From Chara braunii (Eukaryota; Streptophyta; Charophyceae; Charales; Characeae), in assembly GCA_003427395.1 (NCBI GenBank), contig BFEA01000673.1:255936-276487 (forward strand): DNA of 20,552 nucleotides. Direction: 5' to 3'. This document shows positions 7,728-15,892 of the stretch, piece by piece; the first letter of the stretch is position 1; every line of letters starts with the position of its first letter. Below the pieces are notes generated by a model that was not told the origin of the DNA, did no database searches, and saw nothing but the letters and a program-made list of their open reading frames with translations. Position numbers and translations under genes: made by a program.

Positions 7728-8413
7728 GCCTGAGCATTGTTTCTACTGTGAATGGCTCAAGGCTATGTTTATTTGGCTGTTTTCTGAAGGATTAGGCATT
7801 GTTTCTACTGTGAATGACCTGGTTGCTATGTTTATCTAGTTGTTTTCTAGAGGACCAGACATTGTTTCTACTGTGAATTGTCTGTTTACCCTAGTTAACT
7901 TTGGGGGTTTGCCTGATTGAAGAGGTTTAAATTCTTGTTTTATTCTGAGGGAGGATTTCTGGTTTAAGGTTAAGCATTGTTTCTACTGTGAATGGTTTAG
8001 CCTGAAAACCACGCACGTAAACTAAACTAAGTATAAAGGAAAGTACTTTATGTATATTTGCATGTGAAATGGCAGCTGGACATAGTTTCTACAGTGAATG
8101 GTCCAGCGCTAAGCCATATCGTTATGAAGAAAAAGGGAAAAATATAAAGTATAAATGGAAGTAGCCAGAGCAAGCTGAACATTGTTTCTACTGTGAATGG
8201 TTCAGTTCCCTGTCCATATTTGTCTTTCTTTTGAAGACAAAGTCCGAAAAATTATTAAATTCTGGTTATTAAACAGTTCAGGGTGGCTAGGCATTGTTTA
8301 TACTGTGAATGGCCTAGTCATATGCCCAAAAGAACAGAGAAGTAGTTGTGCAACCTGTTCGTGTATATCTTAAAGGCAAGTTGGGCATTGTTTCTACGGT
8401 GAATGATCCAGCT
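7728..8413 (+). ncRNA. Array of eight covarying stem-loops with a shared 12-nt loop
   Basis: Units: 7728-7763, 7791-7823, 7856-7884, 7968-8002, 8075-8107, 8173-8207, 8285-8319, 8379-8413. Each has an outer stem, a bulged base on the 3' side, a short ATT/AAT stem, and loop GTTTCTACTGTG (identical in five; one substitution in units 5, 7 and 8). Outer stems differ but pair: TGAGC/GCTCA, CAGAC/GTCTG, GGTTAAGC/GTTTAGCC, GCTGGAC/GTCCAGC, CTGAAC/GTTCAG, GGCTAGGC/GCCTAGTC; units 2 and 8 pair with wobbles and one bulge. Spacing is 62-63 nt for the first three and 94-115 nt after. Spacers of the first three units are similar (GCTATGTTTAT...GTTTTCT), showing tandem duplication. G-T pairs lie on the + strand, suggesting that strand is the RNA. 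No family known to me matches; role unknown, perhaps repeated protein binding. Confidence 0.85.
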
Positions 8414-8700
8414 CAATGCCTTATGTAAGATGGGTATAAGGATCTAAAAACTTAGAAGGTTTATAAACTATCTTATGGAAAGAACTTGGGATGGTGAGAG
8501 TACTTACCTTTGTGGTTTGATTTGCATGTGACTGAGTGAGACGACTAATTTGTTTGGGTTTCAGTATTATAGGCAGTCGCTTTAGTTGCTCGCCACGTGC
8601 TAGAGCTATAGGAGTTAGTGTCAATTCCTGCATTTTCTGTAGTAATTTTTTTTACCTAGATCAATTCTTGCAGTTTCTGAGATCTTTTCTTACATTTGGC
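8414..8700 (+). other. Spacer between the two stem-loop arrays
   Basis: Non-coding. Holds a short direct repeat (TCAATTCYTGCAKTTTCTG at about 8620-8639 and 8659-8678). No further copy of the upstream hairpin with a stable outer stem was found. Confidence 0.5.
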
Positions 8701-9260
8701 TTTGTATAAACCTTGGCAAGAAGCGCTGCCGAAATTTCTACAAATCCAAGAAGTTAGTTGAATTTTGACTTGTCGAAAGTTCAACTTTGTCTTTCTCTTA
8801 ACTGACTTAGTTAGAATCTGGGAAGTCTTGGGAAGTCTCCTTTTCTAAAGGGAGTGCTGCCCAAATTTTTGCGAATTCAGGGAGTTAGACAAAATTGAGC
8901 TTTGAAACGTTAAAGTTATTCTTAAAATCTGGACGTAGCTTTGTATAAATTTTGGAAAAACACTATTCTAAAGGAAGTGCTGCCGAAATTTCTGCAAAAC
9001 TAATGAGTTAGTTAAATCTGGTCTAAAATTGAATTCAAGTTTTGTTTTGAGTTCATACCTGACTTAGTATAAATTGGAAGGTCTCCCTTTTTAAAGGGAG
9101 TGCTGCCCAAATTTGTATTAATTCAGGGAGCTAGACAAAATTTCACTTTCCCGGATCATAGATTATTTCTGTTTTTCACATTTTGAGCCTATATAAATTC
9201 TGGAAAGATACTTTTCCTACGGAAAGCGCAGCCGGAATTTATTTAGTTTAAAGGAGATAG
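8701..9260 (+). ncRNA. Tandem array of five structured units, period about 125
   Basis: The GCTGCC block recurs at 8725, 8856, 8979, 9102 and, as GCAGCC, at 9228 (steps 131, 123, 123, 126). A long-range stem is formed by AAATTxTGG and CCxAAATTT: units 3 (8947-8955 with 8983-8991, 9 bp) and 5 (9194-9203 with 9232-9241, 10 bp) pair fully, with T-A in one replaced by C-G in the other; units 1, 2 and 4 pair with mismatches or a bulge. An inner hairpin lies between: CTCC.../...GGAG in units 2 and 4 (8837-8854, 9083-9100), CACT/AGTG in unit 3, CTTTTCC/GGAAAG in unit 5; unit 1 lacks it. Units 1, 3, 4 and 5 carry TATAAA just before or overlapping the 5' arm. Unit tails share GGAGTTAG-like sequence. 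No ORF. Function unknown. Confidence 0.72.
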
Positions 9261-10100
9261 ATTATATTTTGACAGGTGACTATTATGGCGATCCACCCTG
9301 AATGGGGAAGATTCTGCCATGAGTTTACCTTTCTTTGGGCACTTGCTTAGAGGTAGGCTTAGATATAGTTAAACTATGATGATTCTTGACTGAGATCGTG
9401 ATATGGGGATTATTCTCCATGGACTTATAGGTTTAGCCTGGGGCATTGACCTGTCATGTCTTACAGGTTCTCTTGATCATTTGGTTCACGGTCTGGACTA
9501 GATTCAACTTGATCCCTTGAGGATCATCTGCTGTTATCACTGACAACAGGTCGGTTGCCGATTCGTCAGCTTACGATTCAACTCCAATTCACTCTTATCA
9601 CTCAACCTAAAGGCTTTAGCCTTGTGATTGAGCTGTTTTGTTGTGTTTTTACCCGGACTTTATTGAATGGTCATCCAACAAAAGTACTGAGTATTTATTT
9701 AAGAGTTGCACGAGTAAGGCTTGTATAGCTAAAGCGAGGGGTATGAGTGCAAGGAATGGTTGAAGTTGACCCCGCGTAGTGCGCGGACTTCTGGATGAAT
9801 CTTTGATGTGATTGCAGGTATGGTTGTGGTTCGGTTTCGGGATGTGACTGTCTGCGATTACATACATATATGGCTGAGAGGAGCCCCACTGTGACTGTGA
9901 GAAGTGATCATCCTATATAAATAAGCCTTATATATATATTTATAAGTGCCCCGAGTGTTTGAGAGGCCTACTGTATTTGGGCATAAGGGTTAACCAGATT
10001 ATGTCTTAAGAGAAAAGGGGGATTTCCCTTTTATCCTTTGTTTTTTAGATATTTTTATCGTTGGACGTTGTAGTCCGTGGCAGCCGTGAAAGTCAAACCC
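9261..10100 (+). other. Non-coding 3' continuation with hairpins
   Basis: No convincing ORF. Hairpins include ACCTGT/ACAGGT (about 9450-9469), TGATCC/GGATCA near 9510, AAGGC/GCCTT (9610-9623) enclosed by ATCAC/GTGAT, and AAAAGGG/CCCTTTT (10013-10032) followed by a T6 run. Acceptor-like sites occur near 9470 and 9818. Individually the hairpins are near chance level. Confidence 0.35.
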
Positions 10101-10181
10101 CTTAATGTTTGTCCAGGCCTGGGGTAGGACCTATCCCAAGGGCCGCAAAAAGCGACTGCCACCACAAGTATGGACCTGTGT

Positions 10182-10466
10182 ACCACCCGCTCTGCATAAG
10201 GTGCAGAAGAGGGTGTGTGGTCTTCAACCGCGCCTGGCGGTTGTCCAGCGTTGAGAGATTAACCCTCAAGGCACGTGTCAGCCGACACTTGAGTGTCGAA
10301 TGCAACCCTCGAGATTGATGAGGACCGCATGAGTATGGGTACTACATAGTACGCCATCATTGCGACTGCTTGCGTACGCTTGCATTGCGAGTCGATGTGA
10401 GTTAGCCCTGCGTCCGCGCGACTTATACTAAGTTTCGCGCGCGACGCCTATCCGATTTCCACATCG
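10182..10466. ncRNA. Candidate structured RNA: closely tiled hairpins
   Basis: Consecutive stems with little unpaired sequence at first: 10184-10215 (CACCC/GGGTG enclosing CTGCA/TGCAG), 10225-10243 (CAACCGC/GCGGTTG), 10251-10269 (TTGAG/CTCAA), 10283-10298 (CGACAC/GTGTCG, TTGA loop), 10339-10352 (GTACT/AGTAC), 10415-10441 (CGCGCGA plus CTTA paired with TAAG plus TCGCGCG, 11 bp, TAC loop, one 2-nt bulge), 10452-10466 (CCGAT/ATCGG). The 11-bp stem is far beyond chance. Strand is undetermined. It matches no RNA class that I recognise. Confidence 0.4.
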
Positions 10467-10499
10467 GAAAGTTATGGGATGGCTACCGAGGGGCTAGGA

Positions 10500-10615
10500 G
10501 CGTTGTCGCGTTGTTTGTGTTATGTCGTTTCGTATGTGTGCGTGTGTGTGTTTTATTTTTGTGTTTGTCAGAGTGGTGTGCACGTGGTGTGTGGGATGCG
10601 TCCTAGTCGACCGAC
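10500..10615 (+). repeat. GT-rich tract
   Basis: Degenerate (GT)n-like sequence, densest at about 10530-10600. Open frames through it have low complexity and are not considered genes. Confidence 0.6.
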
Positions 10616-10784
10616 GTCGAATCGCGCTTGGGACTTCAACCCCCCAAGCTGCCGGTTCGCGTGCGGGTCTGATAGAGGCGTATTACCGCGCGTACCCCCT
10701 ATGCTACAGCGAACGAGAAACGCCCTCGGCTGGTCCACCTCTGCGATTGCAATTGATTAGCTTTCGTACTGTGGACTGGTAGCT

Positions 10785-10885
10785 CGGTGGGGATATGCCC
10801 ACCGAAGGGAGGTGACAACTCCCGTAAGGTGTAGGTAAGTCGTGCCTCGCGTATGCCCTATCCTGTCATAGGGGCTCGCGAGAGG
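10785..10885. ncRNA. Candidate structured element: three adjacent hairpins
   Basis: CGGTGGG/CCCACCG (10785-10791 with 10798-10804), GGGAG/CTCCC (10807-10811 with 10819-10823), and a nested stem of CTCGCG/CGCGAG (10846-10851 with 10877-10882) around CCCTAT/ATAGGG (10856-10861 with 10868-10873). About 100 nt in total. Not recognised as a known RNA; no Pol III boxes or terminator seen. Confidence 0.35.
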
Positions 10886-11366
10886 TATGGCTGACGCACT
10901 CGGTCGGAGCGGCTTGCTGAAGCTTCATGTATGTTCGCGACGAAGGATTCAAACCAACTCCTGCGTGACGCGGCCGAGAGGGTCCCGCGCTGCCCTGGTG
11001 CGGTGCCGGACCGATGCGCTCGACAGCGTATAGACGACAATTTCTTAAGAGATCTCCACTCGTATTTGGCAAGGCTAAGCCGACTTAAAAAGAGGATAAT
11101 CAAATTCAAAATATACGCGCAACCTTAAAAGTAGAAACACACCCTCGTTATCAAAAAATATATATACAAGAAAGGACCTATGTCTCATGAAACTCATAGG
11201 ATTGAAAATAAAAACAGCATAAGCAGATAATCGCTCATTAGTTCTATCAATCGAACCTACCGCCCTGTCATGACTTTTTGAGTGTCTATCTATTAGTCAC
11301 TTAAGATCGCTGACACCATTCTCATCTAGGTAGACAATCTCACCCCTAAATTCCTTTCTTCGCCAT

Positions 11367-11550
11367 CTAACATCTGCGAGGGGTATGACCAGTCTTTCCA
11401 CAGCAAGCACATACTATCCTCGCCCACCGTTCTCGCTTTCTTCTATTCCTTCGTCCAGCTCGACTTATAGCTGACGATGTTCCCTTGTCATCACACTCCT
11501 TTTTGTTTGAGTCAGACACAGGGGGCAGTGGGGCTATTCCAACTTCTTCC
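11367..11550 (-). pseudogene. CCHC zinc-knuckle fragment (LINE ORF1/Gag-like)
   Basis: The minus-strand open frame ends with an arginine-rich stretch (RAGRRNRRKRERW) and a C-x2-C-x4-H-x4-C knuckle (CACCGKTGHTPRRC) directly before the stop. This is the nucleic-acid-binding zinc knuckle of Gag proteins and plant LINE ORF1 proteins. The open frame continues upstream to 11780, but that part overlaps the oppositely oriented LINE ORF and is probably not coding. No ATG is needed because this appears to be a fragment. Confidence 0.5.
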
Positions 11551-11553
11551 TGA

Positions 11554-13164
11554 ACTCTTCGGTCCTCTGTCCCCTTCTCATTTGGGGCGTCAGACGTCCT
11601 CTCACAAATATGGGTTGCAACACTCCTAGCACGAGAGGAGGATGTCTGGCTTTGTCTCCAGTTGGATTCCTTTCTCAACAAAAAAATAAAGTCTAACTTT
11701 TGCGCAGGAGTGATCAGCGCATGGAAGAAGGTGAAGCCCACAGAATGGGCAGAGCCATCCACCGAAGTGGAAGTGCTCAATCAACCTCTGTTTGATTATC
11801 CGCGTATCAGGGATGGACATGATAAACTGTTTAAAGCCAACAGAGAATCAGGAGCTTTTGGAGAGAAGTGGATCTGTAGAGGAATTCTCCGTGTCAGAGA
11901 CATCTGGAACACATTAACAGGAGGCTGGCGATCGGCAGAGGAAATTAAACAGACATTGGGTCAGCTGCAAGACATCGAAGGAAAGCTCTGCAGCCACATC
12001 GCTGCAATCCCTCGATCATGGAAAGAGCGTTTAACTCCGGCAGCGGTGGATCCTCCGGGCACCTGGTATGTCACCAGAGAGATCCCAGACCTACCTGTTT
12101 ATTGGAAGCTGATTTCCTATTCCTCCTCGGGGTCCAGGGAATTCCAGAGATGGGATAAGGTATCAGGTTCGAAGTATCTGCTCTGCAACGAACCCATGGA
12201 CAACAGCTCCGACTCTGAAGGAACGGCAGTGGAGGCATCCCATACCACTCACTGGAAGTTGGAGATTAATAGGCCGCCGCTCGGCAGTCTCTTGCAGCAG
12301 ATCAAAGCTATTGAGAGCTGGGACGATAAAGACAAGCACAAGGTTTTATCTTATAATGATATTCCCGTGGCAGATCAGAAATTGGACACACAGGCGTGGG
12401 GTTGGAGAGGCCTTGGCATAGAAGGGTCCATGTTACCTCTGACCTTAATGAAGTCCTCTTCCGAACTGTTGCTTCCTCAAAGGAGACCTGCCACGGTGGC
12501 TGCAGAACAGTGGGATACACAGATCCCAGGTTCGGGCTCAAAAATGTTATCAAATGCGGGTAGACTTTGGGCACAGTTGAAACATTTACCGTCCCAAAGG
12601 CACGCCGCACTGCTGTGGCTCCTGTCCCTTCTGATCACCCCATCTGCAGTCTGGTTAGTTGGCAAAGGAATGGACATCCACCTGGGATGCAGAAGGTGCA
12701 CCTGGCCCTTTGAATCGACAGCCCACTTATGGTGGGACTGCCCCGCATCGAAGCGGATTTGGGCCTGGTGGGCGGTACACTGGAAACACTTTGCGGCCTG
12801 GGATTGGGAATGGGACAAAGTTTGGGTTTTGCAGGGCCTACTCCCAGCTCCGGTGGTCCCTTCAGAGGGATGTGGTTACGTAGTGCAGGCATGCAGAGCA
12901 ATTCTGTGCTCAGTCATCTGGGATAACAGAAACAAAGCCTGTTTCCAGGGGCAAGGCACTTCGGACACGGAAACCAAGCTGCAGATAAGATCCAGACTCA
13001 GACAGTACATTAAGGCGGACTGGCACAGAAGGAACGAGCAGAGAGTGATTTTGGGAAAAGGCCACAGGTGGTTTGAAAGGACTTGGGCGCGCAGTAGTGC
13101 CTCGAAATGGATTGTGAGAGTAAGTAATAATGGGGGACTGGAATTTCGTTCGTGGTTGAAGTAG
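11554..13164 (+). pseudogene. 5'-truncated LINE ORF2, C-terminal part with zf-RVT domain
   Basis: Open from the stop at 11551-11553 to TAG at 13162-13164. There is no real ATG start; TTG at 11662 is just the first alternative codon. The region following a LINE reverse transcriptase is recognisable: IKSNFCAGVISAWKKV, then QPLFDYPRI, then WICRGILRVRDIW. A zinc motif C-x2-C-x8-H-x4-C follows (CRRC...HLWWDC, first Cys at 12688), diagnostic of zf-RVT in plant non-LTR retrotransposons. Endonuclease and the reverse-transcriptase catalytic core (YxDD) are absent. The 537 remaining codons have no internal stop, so the insertion may be fairly young. It cannot be autonomous. Confidence 0.85.
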
Positions 13165-13590
13165 CTAGTAGTTTGGAGTTTTTAGTAGGGAGTTGGGTTT
13201 TGAGGGGTAGGCTAGATGTAGGTACCAGGACACTCGGTTCCCCAATTAGCCGCAGGAGGCTGCCAGGACTGTTGGGTTGGTTGGTTTATTCTGCTTACCC
13301 GGGTGGAATGGTTGGAGTGTCATAAGGGGGCAGTGGCCCAGCAGGTAGGTTTAGACCTGCAATGGACTAGGATTAAATGGTGTTAAGTTGACATAGACTG
13401 GGTTAGATCAGAAGAGCTGAGGGCTCGATAGACCTTTACATGTTTGTTGCTCAGGTTGGCGAGAATCTCATAACTGTGAGCCGGAAACCTCTGTAGGCGA
13501 ACTGAAGCTGGATTGTTAACAACCGGGTTGTTTGTTGAGGATTCCCGGCCTCAGAGTTTTTTCAACTTTGAATAAAGGACTCCCAACTCT
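13165..13590 (+). mobile_element. LINE 3' UTR (approximate 3' end)
   Basis: Non-coding tail directly after the LINE stop codon, with AATAAA at 13571-13576. No poly(A) run follows, so the 3' boundary is uncertain, and I could not identify a target duplication. Confidence 0.55.
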
Positions 13591-14186
13591 TTTTCCCGCA
13601 TGTCCACACACCAACAGAGCGAGGGCCATAAACACCCTTGGAGTCCCCGTCAGACTCGTTGAGCAGCCAAAAGACGAATAGTATTCGAAACCATAAAAAA
13701 GAGGTCAGTAAACTACACCGTATTGCCTCTCCCTCCATTCCGCACGGGACCCCTAAAGCAACTATAAGCCAATGACAAAACGGAGCCTTACGGCTCCCTG
13801 CCCTAGATGGCGGGATGCATCATCCTACCCTCCATATAAAATAAAATCAAGACTTCCTAACTGTCCCACACAGTCACACAGACTAGTTTACTAAACTATT
13901 CTATGGCATGTGGGGCGAGGCCCCAGGACGAGGCACTCCCGAGGGATGCAAGCTCCTCTAGCTGCCATTGGCCTCTGCTCGTGTCTCCGTCTCGCTCCAC
14001 CACTCCCAAAACGTGAAAATCTCGACTTTATCTTTGCGCTTTATCTTGGCAAGACAGGTTCACCACCATCACACTAAGGGGTTGTATCGAGGCCCGATAT
14101 TTTTGTCAATCCATCCATTGGCCTTACCAAGCACCGCTTGCCACGCTTCGAGTACACTGCCCACAGAATCTGTACACCATCCCCTC

Positions 14187-14190
<4 letters not shown>
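13591..14190. other. No gene recognised
   Basis: Mixed sequence with a few perfect short hairpins (GGAGCC/GGCTCC near 13783-13798, TAGTTT/AAACTA near 13885-13899). An ORF running into the CT tract downstream is low-complexity and rejected. Confidence 0.45.

Positions 14191-14273
<83 letters not shown>
14191..14273. repeat. (CT)n microsatellite
   Basis: About 41 uninterrupted CT units. In plants such GA/CT tracts can be bound by BPC/GAGA-type factors. It lies about 950 bp upstream of the receptor-kinase ATG, so a regulatory role is possible but unproven. Confidence 0.97.
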
Positions 14274-14275
<2 letters not shown>

Positions 14276-14448
14276 CGCCGTCAGTTGTCACGTTGGCGGG
14301 ACAAGGCAACTACATCGCAAAAGCATACTCTGCTATAGTCGTGCACTGGCTGGCGCTTGTATACTCGACTACTATGTTGCACACGAGATTACACGTCGAA
14401 GTTCCGTTTCGTAAGCTTCCCCATTGAGAGTACCTTACAGCCCGCCCG

Positions 14449-14451
<3 letters not shown>

Positions 14452-14495
<44 letters not shown>
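14452..14495. repeat. Second (CT)n microsatellite
   Basis: About 21 CT units, 179 bp after the first tract, followed by a GCGCGCGCG run. Confidence 0.97.
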
Positions 14496-14496
<1 letters not shown>

Positions 14497-15224
14497 GCGC
14501 GCGCGCGTTTGCTCGCTCGCTCTGAGAAGATCCTTACTTGTCACACTGTCGCCCGACGCATCTTCAGGGATATGTTGCAGGGCACAGTCAGCGACGGCCC
14601 GCCATAGTGATGCCGCCTTTTCTAACGGTACAAGGCCGGCGCTTCTCCCGTCGCCACGTGTCCCATCTCCTCACTCTCTGAATTTGATTATTATTTTGTC
14701 AGCAACGACGCAACTGCGTTTGCGTGACCGTCGACATCCAGTCTTTTTTATTTTGGGATAGCAAAGAGCTTTTTTTTTTTGCTTTTTTTTTGTCACGACG
14801 TGATATCGATTTACGGTGAGCAAACGCTGCGTGTACCGCATTCTCTGGTTTGTGACCTTTGCTAGGTTCACCTGTCGACCGCCGCGATCGGTCGAAACCC
14901 TCGGGAACACCATCATGGTGGCAGCGACCGCGGGGAAGCAAAGGATAGGAATAGCGGCTGAGCGCGGATGAGCTCGAGGGATGAATTCACCCCCTCTTTT
15001 TTTGTTTAGTTCATTTTTGGATCGTAATTGGTGCTTGATTGAGCCGCTCGATGCCCGCGGGTGACCGTGCTTCGTGTCGCCACGTGGCTGTTGACGGCTC
15101 GCAGAATAGAAGAGATTGGCAGAACCTCCATCGACACCACAGCCAGTCAGCGTTAGAGTGCTAGCTCAGCGACGGCAAACACTCCCACTGGGTCTGTGCC
15201 GGCTGCATTTGTCCTTCTTCAGGG
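14496..15224 (+). other. Upstream region and 5' UTR of the receptor-kinase locus
   Basis: No ORF with domain content. Short T runs at 14771-14790. No confident TATA box was found. The candidate start codon at 15225 has G at +4 and a purine-rich upstream context. Confidence 0.4.
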
Positions 15225-15892
15225 ATGGATTCAGTCCAGGCAATCCAATTAATGTGAGTATGCACAAACTCTGTCGACTTGCGCATGAAGAGTAGGGAGT
15301 TGTAGTTCAGGAAGGGAAGGCGACTTCAGTTGGGAAGTATAGAAACAGTTTTGCTTGGGGCGGAGGGTTTTCTCACGTGAATCCTAAGCGTGGTTGAAGA
15401 GCTGTACGCGTTGGGGATACGAAGCTCTCCTGTCCTGTTACGGACCATTACATCGCTTAATGTGATCAGTGCAGGCGTCTTCGTGTCGATTTCTTTGCCC
15501 GCGCGCGATTGGTCACAGTATATTTGATGGCAATAGCAGCAGCCACTATGGTGTGTGTCTGTTATCTGGTCCTCGTACTCACAGCGTGGGGGGGATCAGC
15601 TCTTGGAAGCGGGATTCGGAGTCTCGCCTCCGAGCCCAGATGGCACGCGGGTGATCGCCTCCTTCAGGAGTCGACGAGTGCCGCTCCAGCAGCACCGCAG
15701 GAAAAGCGGCAGATAGAGTATTCGCCGTTTGTAAACGGTTCCATCACGCGCGTGACGTTGCATACCCCGCGGACGAATGGGACGGCGGGGAAAGATTGCC
15801 GTTCAGTAATTACGGACCTGGTGGTCGGTTCGGGTGATGCACCGGTACTGCCAAGTGGATGGTACTCTCGAGGATCGGGCGTTGTCGATTAG
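15225..15892 (+). pseudogene. Receptor-like kinase 5' part: exon 1, intron, signal-anchor exon
   Basis: ATG at 15225 opens nine codons and a split codon up to 15253. Removing intron 15254-15474 joins it in frame to exon 2, giving a basic N-terminus (MRLRVDFFARARLV) and a strong hydrophobic segment (about 25 residues ending LVLVLTAWGG), as expected of a signal peptide or anchor. The frame continues with N-glycosylation-type sites (NGS, NGT) to a stop at 15890-15892. The downstream ectodomain ORF is in another frame, so either a small second intron (for example from GT at 15806 to AG at 15911, phase-compatible) or a frameshift lies near 15800-15911. An alternative ATG is at 15527. Confidence 0.6.
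15254..15474 (+). other. Predicted 221-nt intron
   Basis: Donor AAT/GTGAGTAT and acceptor ATCAGTGCAG/GCG. It splits an ATG codon (AT + G). Its removal keeps one open frame through the signal sequence, which supports it. Confidence 0.55.

Noticed and set aside
7735-8405. ACTGTGAA inside the repeated hairpins equals the seed match of animal miR-27
   Set aside because: The window is plant-like, the match is 8 nt, and units 5 and 8 disrupt it. Treated as coincidence.
7728-8413. CRISPR-like array
   Set aside because: Regular repeats with intervening sequence are present, but repeat distances vary (62-115), the conserved core is only about 19 nt with variable self-pairing flanks, spacers of the first units are related, and the surroundings are eukaryotic.
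10305-10345. Hammerhead ribozyme (TGATGAG-like core)
   Set aside because: The GAAA core and the required three stems are absent.
10930-11010. Minus-strand tRNA candidate (GGTTTGAATCC T-arm-like)
   Set aside because: No matching A box, D arm or acceptor stem could be built.
3430-11100. General excess of short hairpins across the whole non-coding region
   Set aside because: With loops of 3-20 nt, several 6-bp and about one 7-bp perfect hairpin per kb are expected by chance, and I was actively looking for them. Only repeated, covarying or unusually long stems are reported as signals.
12308-12926. Several ORFs overlapping the LINE ORF in other frames
   Set aside because: Shadows of the zf-RVT coding frame; no motifs of their own.
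13968-14414. 148-codon ORF and opposite-strand ORF through the CT tract
   Set aside because: Long open frame is caused by the dinucleotide repeat (Ser-Leu and Arg-Glu runs).
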